Part shown: one piece after another, positions 1 through 7,568 of the stretch
How positions within the stretch are numbered: the first letter of the stretch is position 1
Layout of the letters: each line of letters begins with the position of its first letter
Made by a program: the position numbers and the translations under genes
The notes under the pieces: model-generated
What the model was told of the DNA's origin: nothing
What the model saw: the letters and a program-made list of their open reading frames with translations, nothing else
The model's database searches: none
Assembly (NCBI GenBank): GCA_043817485.1
Contig: JBDRGX010000032.1
Span: 1 to 14,321 of the forward strand
Source: JBDRGX01 sp043817485 [NCBI: bacterium]
Lineage (GTDB): Bacteria; JBDRGX01
Length of the DNA: 14,321 nucleotides
Direction of reading: 5' to 3'

Positions 1-118
1 AGTCTCATTTAAATGCTAATTGTGTTGGCTTTGTCGTTGGCTCCTCCAATGTATTATTTCATACATTTTCGTCGCCTTCTCCTTGCCGCCTTATTATCAT
101 TTTAAATGCAACTTAGTC
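1..118. repeat. GC-richer repeat element at window edge
   Basis: This stretch is clearly richer in G+C than its surroundings and has no gene. Read on the minus strand it starts GACTAAGTTGCATTTAAA (118 down to 101) and near its other end repeats GCATTTAAATGAGACT (16 down to 1), so it looks like one unit of a repeat about 113 bases long. A perfect 7-bp hairpin, AATGTAT/ATACATT with a 6-base loop, lies at 48-67. A partial relative, AAGTCGCATTTAAAGG, occurs at 13139 just after the HU terminator, which supports a dispersed repeat. It lies directly downstream of the propeller gene stop. The true boundary is outside the window. Confidence 0.45.
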
Positions 119-121
119 TAA

Positions 122-2419
122 CTATGGTTGATAAGCATAAATATGTCCATCTGTAGAAGATATAACAAAAACAGCATTTTGTCTGTCATATCCTGGTGAA
201 ACTTGAAATCCCGATGAAGCATTTGATTTTGGAAATCCAGATTTAACAGATGCTAAATTTGTTGCTGATAAAGAATAAAAATCTCCAGCATTAGTTCCAA
301 AATAAACATAACTATTTAATATTATCGGCGCAGAATAAATTATTCCCGATGCTGCTCCATCTACAGTATGACTTGATGAAAGTGTTAAAGGAGAGCCTGT
401 TGTTCCATCGTCATTAATAGAATAAAAAATATTTGTGTCTTGACGACCAAAAAAAATTTTATTATTAATATCCCCAAATTTAGTATGAAGAGAAGTAACA
501 CTTCCTTCTATATTAAAAGCACCACCTGCATCATAATTTCCACGAAAAGCAAAAGTATCTGCATTTAAAGCCATTAATCCACGATTAGAACTTACAGTTC
601 CATTTTTTACTCCATAATATAAATTAGCAATACTTCCATTATAGTAAATAAATATTGGAGATTTAATTTCCTCTGTTCCAGGACTTGTAGGATAAGATGC
701 TGTAATTGTACCTGTTGCTATTGCAATTTTATATACTTTTCCAGTATCTGCACCAATGTATAAATAATCATCTGCTACATATATTCCAGGTGTAGATTGT
801 ACAGGTTCTCCTATACTTACAGGCCAATTAGAAAGAGCGGAACCATTTGCATCTACTCCATAAACAAATCCATCATTACAACCAACAAAAATTTTATTTT
901 TAGTACTATTTATAATAGGAGAAGATCGAATTGAATTACCGCTTGATAAAGTAACAACCCATAATTCTGTAGCAGAAGTTCCATTATCTCTAATTTTATA
1001 TAATCGTCCATTATCATCTCCAAAAATAATAATATTTTGATTAGTTCCATCTTCTTTATAAACAGCACAAGAAGTTCTAATATTATAATAATAAGAAGCT
1101 GTTGAATTTTCATAACTCCATTTTAAAGTTCCATCAACACCATTTAAAGCATAAATTCTTCCTTTAACACTAGTTCCATTAGTATCTGTTCCTACATATA
1201 CTGTTCCTTGCAAAGCACGAGCAGAAGAATATACTGGTTGTATACTACCTGTTGCAGGATAAACCCATTTACAATAAGCATCATCTGCAAAATATTTAAC
1301 ATAATCTGTAGTTGCATTATCAACAGAATACATTAATGGAACTCTTGAAGCTGTTGGAGAAATTCTTATTGGATTACGAAGATTATAATTTACTAATCCA
1401 TCATTTAAAATAGTTGATGGATTAGTGTCCCAAACACCATCTTTATATTGTTTTCTATAAACAATTTCATTGATATCTACATAATAACACCAAATTAAAA
1501 CTCCGTCTGAAGTAAGATTATTATTATATTTTGTGTCATTTGTTCCTACATCTGCAAGTAAAGTAATTGAGCTCCAAGTTTCAGTTGCATTATTATAAAA
1601 TACATGATAAACACGATCACTTGCATTGTAAGTCAAGTGTATGTTATTATTTGAAGTATTAAGACCTCCAAGATTTGAATATGTATAAGCACTTCCTGGT
1701 ATTATTTCAGCTGCTGTTGACCAACTTGTTCCATTCCAATAACTCCATCTAGTAGGTTCATAATATCCAAAAAAACAAGCAGGATATGTTCCTCCTTTTG
1801 ACAAAAGCAAAATTTGTTCACCAATATCAGTACTACCTCTTGTAAAAGTAACTAAATCATAAGCAGATGACCAATTAACTCCATCATTATCACTATATTT
1901 AGCATAAATATGTCTTTCTGATGCACCTACATAGAAACGATAAGCAATCCAAAGTCTACCACCTGGCTCTCTATAAATGCAAGGATTAGCTTTTTCACTT
2001 TGTGTTGCTTGAACTTCATATTCAGTTCCAGTTGACCAAGTATTATCTCCATTATAAGTTAATTTTCTAAAGCAAACTTGCCCTTGATTTTTTTCATAAA
2101 CTACATAAATATGATTATTAGAATCTATTATTTGATGAGAATGATAGTTATACCATTCATTAGAAAGTTGAACAGCAGTATTCCAACTGGTTCCTCCATT
2201 AGTAGAAACTTTATAATTCAATCCAGATTGAGATGTTCCTGGCCAACAATAAAAAGCTACAATAGTTTCAGTGCTCGTAATTACAATATTTCTATTAGTA
2301 CCATATACAGAAGGAGAAATTTGAGCATTTTGAACCTGATCAATAACAACTTGTGCTTGCAAAAAAATAGATAACATTGAAAAAAAAATAATTACAAAAA
2401 ATACAAATATTTTACGCAT
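122..2419 (-). CDS. Secreted BNR/PQQ-type double beta-propeller protein
   Basis: A 765-residue exported protein of unknown substrate. Residues 1-22 form a signal peptide (MRK, a long Phe/Ile/Leu-rich core, then QAQ); there is no lipobox cysteine, so it is not a lipoprotein. Residues about 25-370 resemble a sialidase/BNR propeller, with Asp-box-like motifs STNGGTSW (72-79) and SDNDGVNW (176-183) and further WNGTSWST and TWSS blades. Residues about 385-765 are a PQQ/BamB-like propeller with repeated blades such as RIYALNGVDGTLKW, GRLYKI, IGADTGKVYKI and DGHIYAYQP. The BNR and PQQ halves are known folds; ligand or adhesive binding outside the cytoplasm is inference. No C-terminal sorting domain or anchor is visible. 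The start is supported by AAGGAG six to seven bases upstream. Its codons are visibly less AT-rich than those of neighbouring genes, from its Gly/Thr/Ser-rich composition or from transfer. It is monocistronic. Confidence 0.85.
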   Translation of the reverse strand: MRKIFVFFVIIFFSMLSIFLQAQVVIDQVQNAQISPSVYGTNRNIVITSTETIVAFYCWPGTSQSGLNYKVSTNGGTSWNTAVQLSNEWYNYHSHQIIDSNNHIYVVYEKNQGQVCFRKLTYNGDNTWSTGTEYEVQATQSEKANPCIYREPGGRLWIAYRFYVGASERHIYAKYSDNDGVNWSSAYDLVTFTRGSTDIGEQILLLSKGGTYPACFFGYYEPTRWSYWNGTSWSTAAEIIPGSAYTYSNLGGLNTSNNNIHLTYNASDRVYHVFYNNATETWSSITLLADVGTNDTKYNNNLTSDGVLIWCYYVDINEIVYRKQYKDGVWDTNPSTILNDGLVNYNLRNPIRISPTASRVPLMYSVDNATTDYVKYFADDAYCKWVYPATGSIQPVYSSARALQGTVYVGTDTNGTSVKGRIYALNGVDGTLKWSYENSTASYYYNIRTSCAVYKEDGTNQNIIIFGDDNGRLYKIRDNGTSATELWVVTLSSGNSIRSSPIINSTKNKIFVGCNDGFVYGVDANGSALSNWPVSIGEPVQSTPGIYVADDYLYIGADTGKVYKIAIATGTITASYPTSPGTEEIKSPIFIYYNGSIANLYYGVKNGTVSSNRGLMALNADTFAFRGNYDAGGAFNIEGSVTSLHTKFGDINNKIFFGRQDTNIFYSINDDGTTGSPLTLSSSHTVDGAASGIIYSAPIILNSYVYFGTNAGDFYSLSATNLASVKSGFPKSNASSGFQVSPGYDRQNAVFVISSTDGHIYAYQP

Positions 2420-2439
2420 TTTATAATCTCCTTGTTTTT

Positions 2440-2560
2440 AAATGACCAAAATAATAAAGAAAATTCGAAATACGAAACAATGAAAAAAATTAAATTGGAA
2501 ATTAGAAATGGAATCTACTCTGGTGTTCTTTTTTCCTGGTGTTCTGGTGACTGGTGCTCT
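2440..2560. repeat. Dispersed AT-rich intergenic repeat, copy 1
   Basis: No gene is supported here. AAATGACCAAAATA (2440-2453) recurs exactly in inverted orientation at 13271-13284. The 24 bases at 2457-2480, centred on TTCGAAATACGAAACAA, recur inverted at 13289-13313 with a single one-base indel. Four copies of CTGGTG lie at 2520, 2536, 2544 and 2551. A 73-codon reading frame over this region has no ribosome binding site and is composed of repeat sequence. Confidence 0.6.
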
Positions 2561-2649
2561 ATTGCTATTGAATTGTCAAAGACTATAATTTTCAATTTTA
2601 CATTTTCAATTGTTATTTACTGTTCCATTTTTGAAAATAAATGGTTATT

Positions 2650-2677
2650 CTAATGTCCCCCGCTGGCGGGGGTAGGG
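2650..2677. repeat. GC-rich palindrome, copy 1
   Basis: A 28-base unit identical to the one at 2710-2737. Its core CCCCCGCTGGCGGGGG (2657-2672) folds into a six- to seven-bp G:C hairpin, which stands out sharply in such AT-rich DNA. There is no T-tract after it on either strand, so it is more likely a mobile or REP-like palindrome than a terminator. Confidence 0.75.
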
Positions 2678-2709
2678 TTTCCTTTTTCTATTCCTTTATC
2701 AATCTGTTC

Positions 2710-2737
2710 CTAATGTCCCCCGCTGGCGGGGGTAGGG
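2710..2737. repeat. GC-rich palindrome, copy 2
   Basis: The second identical copy, exactly 60 bases after the first, with the hairpin core at 2717-2732. It continues into GGTGGAATCC, which copy 1 lacks, so the full element probably extends to about 2760 here and copy 1 is shorter or truncated. Confidence 0.75.
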
Positions 2738-2796
2738 GGTGGAATCCTCTTCTTCACCTCCTAAAAAAATTCGAATATTAAAATTCAAAACAAATA

Positions 2797-2833
2797 CAAT
2801 TTTGGTAGTTTGCAATATTTTATTTTTGATTGC
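2797..2833. repeat. Dispersed repeat segment shared with 13329-13365
   Basis: TAGTTTGCAATATTTTATTT and the eight bases after it (2806-2833) match 13338-13365 in the same orientation at 26 of 28 positions. The preceding bases (AATTTTGG against AATTTGGA) are also similar. No gene lies here. Confidence 0.6.
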
Positions 2834-2929
2834 GATTTAATGTAAATATATTGAAAAATTAAGTGTTTTGTCAAGTTTTTATTTAAAATTATCATGAATT
2901 ATTTTTATTTGCCATAATGAATAATGTTC

Positions 2930-3122
2930 CTACAATAATGTCATCCCTTCGGGATTAAATTTGGATTGTGTCAATGTATGCTACAATAATGTCATCCCTT
3001 CGGGATTAAATTTGGATTGTGTCAATATATGCTACAATAATACAACCCTTTAGGACTAAATACAGAATATGAAAGAACCCAAAAAAAAATCTTAACCCTG
3101 AAAGGGTGATATTATTATAGCA
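2930..3122. repeat. REP-like array: two tandem 51-base units, a decayed third, an inverted fourth
   Basis: Units at 2930-2980 and 2981-3031 are adjacent 51-base direct repeats differing at one base. A third, diverged unit starts at 3032 (CTACAATAATACAACCCTTT). A fourth lies in inverse orientation at 3094-3122. Each carries a short hairpin around CCCTTCGGG or its equivalent (ATCCCTTCGGGAT at 2943-2955; ACCCTGAAAGGGT at 3095-3107). There are no spacers between the first units, so this is not a CRISPR array. The pattern resembles bacterial REP palindromes; no REP-associated transposase is in the window. Confidence 0.75.
3080..3107 (-). terminator. Probable intrinsic terminator of the recombinase gene
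   Basis: On the minus strand, ACCCTTTCAGGGT (a 5-bp stem with a 3-base loop) is followed by TAAGA and then nine T. It lies 33 bases past the recombinase stop codon. The hairpin is the inverted unit of the REP-like array, so a repeat seems to serve as the terminator. The stem is short and the T-run is offset by five bases, hence moderate confidence. Confidence 0.5.
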
Positions 3123-3139
3123 TTTTGTTTAAAAAAATG

Positions 3140-4024
3140 TTATTTTCTTGGATGATATTTAGAATGAATTTCTTTAAGCCGTTCTTTATTAATATGAGTG
3201 TAAATTTGAGTAGTAGCAATACTACTATGTCCTAACATTTCTTGAACTATTCGTAAATCTGCACCTCTTTCTAAAAGATGTGTTGCAAAAGAATGTCGTA
3301 AAGTATGAGGAGTAAAATTTTTTTTAATAGAAGTAAATTTAATATATCCTTTAAGTATTTTCCATGTTCCTTGTCTTGTTAATTTATTTCCATGATAGTT
3401 AAGAAATAAATATGAATTTTGTTTATTTTTCAACAATTTTTGTCGAGAATTAGTTAAATACAAATTAAGAGATTCTAATGTTTTTTTACCAATAGGAACA
3501 ATTCTTTCTTTACTTCCTTTGCCAAAACACCGTATATAGCCAATATTTTGGTTTATATCATTTAATTTTAAAAAAATAAGTTCTGAAATACGGATTCCAG
3601 AACCATAAAGCATTTCGAACATAGCCAAATCTCTTCTTCCTATAATAGTATCAATTTTAGGAGTACTAAAAAGTTTTTCTATTTCTTGAATAGTTAAAAC
3701 ATCTGGTAGACTTTTCCATACTCTTGGAGAAATAATATTAGCAGTAATATCTTCTTTTAAAATTTTTTCACGAGTTAAAAAACGATGAAAAACTTTAATA
3801 GCGATTATTGCTCTGGCAATAGAATTAGCTTTCAATCCATGTTTTTGCAAAAATTCTAAATATGAATGTAATATTTCTTTATTTACAATAGAAATATCTG
3901 AATTTATTTTTTTTAAAAAATCCAAATATTTAGTTAAATCTCTTTTATAAGCAATAATTGTATTATTTGCAAGTCCTCTTTCAACAGAAAGATAATTTAA
4001 AAAATCTTCTAAATAATTTTTCAT
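3140..4024 (-). CDS. xerD: Tyrosine site-specific recombinase, XerC/XerD type
   Basis: A 294-residue tyrosine recombinase, the usual length for chromosomal XerC/XerD, which resolve chromosome dimers at dif in the cytoplasm. Residues 1-85 are the SAM-like core-binding domain (ERGLANNTIIAYKRDL). Residues about 105-290 are the catalytic domain with all active-site residues in place: Arg145 (GSGIRISEL), Lys169 (GKGSKERIVP), His240 and Arg243 (HTLRHSFATHLL), His266 (LGHSS) and Tyr275 (TTQIYTH). M1 fits the family N-terminus. No Shine-Dalgarno precedes it, but TATAAT lies 12 bases upstream, so the mRNA is probably leaderless. It is divergent from the HAD gene. The intact catalytic set and housekeeping surroundings favour Xer over a mobile-element integrase; the choice between XerC and XerD is uncertain. 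Confidence 0.9.
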   Translation of the reverse strand: MKNYLEDFLNYLSVERGLANNTIIAYKRDLTKYLDFLKKINSDISIVNKEILHSYLEFLQKHGLKANSIARAIIAIKVFHRFLTREKILKEDITANIISPRVWKSLPDVLTIQEIEKLFSTPKIDTIIGRRDLAMFEMLYGSGIRISELIFLKLNDINQNIGYIRCFGKGSKERIVPIGKKTLESLNLYLTNSRQKLLKNKQNSYLFLNYHGNKLTRQGTWKILKGYIKFTSIKKNFTPHTLRHSFATHLLERGADLRIVQEMLGHSSIATTQIYTHINKERLKEIHSKYHPRK

Positions 4025-4035
4025 AATATTTGTAA

Positions 4036-4063
4036 ATTATAAGATATTTTAATAAATTGCAAA
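4036..4063 (-). promoter_or_regulatory. Promoter of the recombinase gene
   Basis: On the minus strand TTTGCA (4063-4058) is followed 16 bases later by a perfect TATAAT (4041-4036). Transcription should start near 4029, about five bases before the ATG at 4024. Confidence 0.5.
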
Positions 4064-4099
4064 TTATTTTTTTATTTTTTAAAAAATTATTTTTAAAAG

Positions 4100-4128
4100 T
4101 TGACAAGTTAATAAAAAATGGCAATGAA
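4100..4128 (+). promoter_or_regulatory. Possible promoter of the HAD-pdh-lepB run
   Basis: A perfect TTGACA lies at 4100-4105, 52 bases before the HAD start codon. The best -10 at 17-18 bases is AATGAA/ATGAAT, which is weak, so only the -35 is convincing. Confidence 0.3.
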
Positions 4129-4157
4129 TTAAGTTTTAAATATTTTTAAGGAGAGTT

Positions 4158-4817
4158 ATGGAAATAAAATCTTTTGTTTTTGATATGGATGGGTTAATGG
4201 TTGAAACAGAATCTTTATATGGTCAAGCTTTAACTGAAATTGCATATCAAAAAAGAAAAAAAATTTCACAAAAAACAAGATATCAAATTATGGGAAGAGA
4301 TGCTATTGATGGAATGACTATTTTCAAAAAAGATCTTGATTTAAAAGAAAGTGTTTTAGAAATTTTAGATCAAAGAGAAAAAATATATAAAGAACTTTTA
4401 ACAAATGCCATTCTTGAGCCATTATCGGGATTAATTGAATTACTTAATTTATTAAAAAAAATGCAATTTCAAATAGCTCTTGCTTCTTCTTCTCAAAGAT
4501 GTTGGATAGATATAATTCTTGAAAAATTAAATATTGCTTCTTTTTTTGAAATAATTGTTTCAAGAAATGAAGTTAAAAAAAGTAAACCAGATCCAGAAAT
4601 TTATTTACTTGCAGCTAAAAAATTAAATTTAAATCCAAATCAATGTTTAGCTTTAGAAGATACAATTCCAGGAATAGAATCAGCTAAAAAAGCTGGAATG
4701 AAATGTATTGCTATTCCTAATAAATTTAATAAAAATGAAAATTTTTTTAATGCAGATTTAGTATTAAATAGTTTATGTGAAATTGATGAAAACTTTTTGA
4801 AAAATTTTTGTAGATAA
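4158..4817 (+). CDS. HAD-superfamily hydrolase, beta-phosphoglucomutase/phosphatase type
   Basis: A 219-residue cytoplasmic HAD subfamily-I enzyme. Motif I is FDMDG with nucleophile Asp9 and acid/base Asp11; the small helical cap occupies about residues 15-85; motif II is ASSS (109-112); motif III is Lys143 in KSKPDPEIY; motif IV is LEDTIPGIESAKKAG with Glu167 and Asp168. This pattern fits sugar-phosphate phosphatases and beta-phosphoglucomutases; the substrate cannot be read from the sequence. The start has AAGGAGAG a few bases upstream. It ends ten bases before the E1 beta start, the position normally taken by the E1 alpha gene, so the two are almost certainly co-transcribed, but no functional link to pyruvate metabolism is evident. 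Confidence 0.85.
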   Translation: MEIKSFVFDMDGLMVETESLYGQALTEIAYQKRKKISQKTRYQIMGRDAIDGMTIFKKDLDLKESVLEILDQREKIYKELLTNAILEPLSGLIELLNLLKKMQFQIALASSSQRCWIDIILEKLNIASFFEIIVSRNEVKKSKPDPEIYLLAAKKLNLNPNQCLALEDTIPGIESAKKAGMKCIAIPNKFNKNENFFNADLVLNSLCEIDENFLKNFCR

Positions 4818-4827
4818 AGGAGGTTTA

Positions 4828-5799
4828 ATGCGTACAATTACTTATAGAGAAGCTATTGTAGAAGCTTTAAGAGAAGAAATGATAAGAGATGAAAAAGTTT
4901 TTTTATTAGGTGAAGATATTGCTATTTATGGTGGTGCTTATGGTGCTACTAAAGGATTATGGGAAGAATTTGGAGATGAAAGAGTAAGAGATACTGCTAT
5001 TTCAGAGCAAGTAATTGTAGGAGCCGCTATTGGTGCTGCAATGACTGGTATGCGACCAGTTGCTGAAATAATGTATATTGATTTTATGACTTTAGCAATG
5101 GATCAATTTTGTAATCAAGCAGCTAAAATAAGATATATGTTTGGTGGAAAAGCTAAAGTTCCAATGGTAATAAGAACACAGGGAGGTGCTGGAAGATGTA
5201 TTGCAGCTCATCATTCTCAAAGTTTAGAATCATGGTTTTTACATGTTCCAGGAATTTATGTTATTATGCCATCAACTCCCTATGATGCAAAAGGACTTTT
5301 GAAATCTGCTATTAGAAATGATAATCCAATACTTTTCATAGAACATAAAAGTATATATAATAATAAAGGTGAAGTTCCAGAAGGAGAATATACAATTCCT
5401 ATTGGAAAAGCTGATGTTAAAAAAATTGGAAATGATATAACTATTATTGCTCATTCTCGTTCTACTATTTATTCTTTAGAAGCAGCAAATGAATTAGAAA
5501 AAGAAGGTATTTCTGTAGAAGTAATTGATCCTCGGACTCTTCAACCTTTAGATATGGATACTATTCTTTCTTCAGTTAAAAAAACTAATAAAGTAATTAT
5601 TGTTGAAGAAGGTTGTAAAAGCGGTGGTATTGGTGCAGAAATAGGAATGAGAATTGTAGAACAAGCATTTGATTATCTTGATGCTCCAATTAAAAGAATA
5701 GCTGGTGCTGATGTTCCTATTCCAATGAGTGAACCATTAGAAAATGCAGCTATTCCTAATAAAAATGATATTATGAAAGCAATCAGAGAAATGCTTTAG
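4828..5799 (+). CDS. pdhB: Pyruvate dehydrogenase E1 component, beta subunit
   Basis: A 323-residue ThDP-dependent beta subunit of the alpha2beta2 E1 type, full length for the family. It begins with the transketolase pyrimidine-binding domain: GEDIAIYGGAYGATKGL (28-44), the cofactor-activating Glu60 in ISEQ, and HHSQS (128-132). The C-terminal transketolase domain (about 190-320) includes DPRTLQPLD and IVEEGCKSGG. With E1 alpha it decarboxylates pyruvate and passes the acetyl group to lipoyl-E2. AAAGGAGG immediately upstream gives a strong start, only ten bases after the HAD stop, and the E2 gene follows after 11 bases. No E1 alpha gene is in the window, although the partner is obligatory for this family. 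A branched-chain or acetoin dehydrogenase role cannot be excluded. Confidence 0.88.
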   Translation: MRTITYREAIVEALREEMIRDEKVFLLGEDIAIYGGAYGATKGLWEEFGDERVRDTAISEQVIVGAAIGAAMTGMRPVAEIMYIDFMTLAMDQFCNQAAKIRYMFGGKAKVPMVIRTQGGAGRCIAAHHSQSLESWFLHVPGIYVIMPSTPYDAKGLLKSAIRNDNPILFIEHKSIYNNKGEVPEGEYTIPIGKADVKKIGNDITIIAHSRSTIYSLEAANELEKEGISVEVIDPRTLQPLDMDTILSSVKKTNKVIIVEEGCKSGGIGAEIGMRIVEQAFDYLDAPIKRIAGADVPIPMSEPLENAAIPNKNDIMKAIREML

Positions 5800-5810
5800 G
5801 AGAAATAAAA

Positions 5811-6959
5811 ATGATTCAAAAAGTTTTTTTACCACAATTAGGACAAACAGTTGTAGAAGCAAAAATAGAAAAATGGTTAAAAAAAGAAGGTGATATTATA
5901 GAAAAAGGTGATATTCTTTTAGAAATTACTACAGATAAAGCCACAGTAGAAGTAGAATCTTTTTATAAAGGTATTTTAAAAAAAATAATTCATTTTGAAA
6001 ATGAAACTTTGCCAATATTATCTACTATTGCTTTGATTGGAGATAAAGAAGATTCTCTTCCAAATATAGAAGATATTATAAAAGAAAATATGCTTTTAAA
6101 TGAAAATAAAGAAGAAGTTATAAAAGAAGAGCAAAAAGAAGAAAAAAAAACAGCTGAAAATTTGGATGAAAGAATCAAAATTTCTCCAGCAGCGAAAAGA
6201 AGGGCAAAAGAATTAAATATAGATATAAACTTAATTAAAGGAACAAGTGAAAGAATTACTATAGGAGATGTAGAAAATTATACTAAAAAAAGTCAGATCT
6301 CTTTTTCTTCTCTGACTTCTATGAGAAAAATAATTGCAGAAAAAATGACGAAAAGCAAAACTACTGTTCCACATTTTTATCTTTTTACTGAAGTAAATAT
6401 GGAAAAAATTATTGTTTTAAGAGAAAATTTTATTGCAAAAATTATAAAATTATCTTTTAATGATTTTATAATTAAAGCATTGGGCTTGGCTTTGAAAGAA
6501 CATCCTAAAATAAATTCATCATTTTCTTCGCAAGAAATTATTAATCATTCAGAAATTAATATTGGATTGGCTGTTGCTCTTTCTGAAGGTTTAATAGTTC
6601 CAGTAATTAAAAATGCAGATAAAAAAGGGCTTGAAGAAATAGGAAAAGAAACTCAAAAGTTAATTGAAAAAGCAAAAAATAAAAAATTATTACCAGATGA
6701 AATTTCTGGAGGTTCTTTTACTATTAGCAATTTAGGAATGTTTGATATTACAAATTTTTTACCTATTATTCAAGTTCCAGAATCAGCTATTTTAGGGATA
6801 AGTAGTATTAAAAAAAGACCTGTTGTAATCAATGATGAAATAAAAATTGCTCAAATAATGAATTTAAGTTTATGTTGCGATCATCGTGTTATTGACGGTG
6901 ATGTTGGTGCAAAATTTTTAAATAAATTAAAAGAAATACTTGAAACAACAAGTTTTTAA
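5811..6959 (+). CDS. pdhC: Dihydrolipoamide acyltransferase (E2) of a 2-oxoacid dehydrogenase
   Basis: A 382-residue E2 chain with the complete domain order. One lipoyl domain (1-78) has the lipoylated Lys43 in TTDKATVEVE. A charged Glu/Lys linker occupies about 84-118. The peripheral subunit-binding domain (121-157) reads ISPAAKRRAKELNIDI. The acyltransferase domain (about 165-380) carries SNLGMF and the catalytic DHRVIDG motif with His358 and Asp362. It takes the acyl group from E1 and transfers it to CoA; pyruvate is the likely substrate by context. The E1 beta stop overlaps its ribosome binding site (TAGGAG), so translation is likely coupled. No E3 gene follows; E3 must be encoded elsewhere. 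A single lipoyl domain is typical of compact complexes. Confidence 0.88.
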   Translation: MIQKVFLPQLGQTVVEAKIEKWLKKEGDIIEKGDILLEITTDKATVEVESFYKGILKKIIHFENETLPILSTIALIGDKEDSLPNIEDIIKENMLLNENKEEVIKEEQKEEKKTAENLDERIKISPAAKRRAKELNIDINLIKGTSERITIGDVENYTKKSQISFSSLTSMRKIIAEKMTKSKTTVPHFYLFTEVNMEKIIVLRENFIAKIIKLSFNDFIIKALGLALKEHPKINSSFSSQEIINHSEINIGLAVALSEGLIVPVIKNADKKGLEEIGKETQKLIEKAKNKKLLPDEISGGSFTISNLGMFDITNFLPIIQVPESAILGISSIKKRPVVINDEIKIAQIMNLSLCCDHRVIDGDVGAKFLNKLKEILETTSF

Positions 6960-7013
6960 AAATCTAAAATTAATGTAAATAATTCAATAGAAAAATTTTA
7001 AGAAAGGATAATG

Positions 7014-7568
7014 ATGTCAGAAAAAAAGAAAAAAAAGAGTGTTGTTAGAGATTGGATAGAAACAATTGCTATTTCTTTAGCTTTAGCTATGATTGTAAGA
7101 ACATTTGTTATTCAAGTTTTCAAAATTCCTACGGGTTCAATGTTAGATACTCTTTTAGTAAATGATTACATTATGGCAAATAAGTTCAAATATAAAATTA
7201 TTGAGCCGAAAAGAGGTGATATTGTTATTTTTAAAGCTCCTCATGAGCCACAAAAAGATTATATTAAAAGACTTATAGGTCTACCTGGAGATAAAATAGA
7301 AGTAAGAAAAAAAAGAGTTTTAGTTAATGATCAATATATTGACGAACCTTATAAAGTTAATAAAGATTCTTATATTGAATCTCAGGGATACGGATGGAGA
7401 GATTATTTTGGGCCTGTAATTGTTCCTCAAAATTGTTATTTTGTAATGGGAGATAATAGAGATAATAGTTATGATAGTCGTGGTTGGGGCTTTTTGCCAA
7501 AAAGTTATCTTAAAGGAAAAGCTTTTTTAGTATATTGGCCTCCAACAAGAATAAAAATTATAAAATAA
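7014..7568 (+). CDS. lepB: Signal peptidase I
   Basis: A 184-residue type I signal peptidase that cleaves exported pre-proteins on the outer face of the inner membrane. After a Lys-rich tail (KKKKK), residues about 15-36 form the single membrane anchor. Box B contains the nucleophile Ser42 (PTGSM), box D the general base Lys85 (DYIKRLIGLPGD), and box E reads GDNRDNSYDSRGWG (147-160). The small size matches compact bacterial forms. Two adjacent ATG codons exist at 7011 and 7014; AAAGGA at 7003-7008 is only two bases from the first and five from the second, so 7014 is chosen. It follows E2 by about 50 bases and is probably transcribed with it. A likely client in this window is the secreted propeller protein. 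Confidence 0.92.
   Translation: MSEKKKKKSVVRDWIETIAISLALAMIVRTFVIQVFKIPTGSMLDTLLVNDYIMANKFKYKIIEPKRGDIVIFKAPHEPQKDYIKRLIGLPGDKIEVRKKRVLVNDQYIDEPYKVNKDSYIESQGYGWRDYFGPVIVPQNCYFVMGDNRDNSYDSRGWGFLPKSYLKGKAFLVYWPPTRIKIIK

Noticed and set aside
2432-2653. 73-codon plus-strand reading frame
   Set aside because: It has no ribosome binding site, resembles no protein, and consists largely of the dispersed intergenic repeat.
2930-3122. CRISPR array
   Set aside because: The 51-base units are directly adjacent with no unique spacers, the third is decayed and the fourth is inverted; no cas gene is present.
3140-4024. Integrase of a mobile element or integron
   Set aside because: Length and motifs fit chromosomal XerC/XerD, and no cargo genes, attachment-site duplication or tRNA target is next to it.
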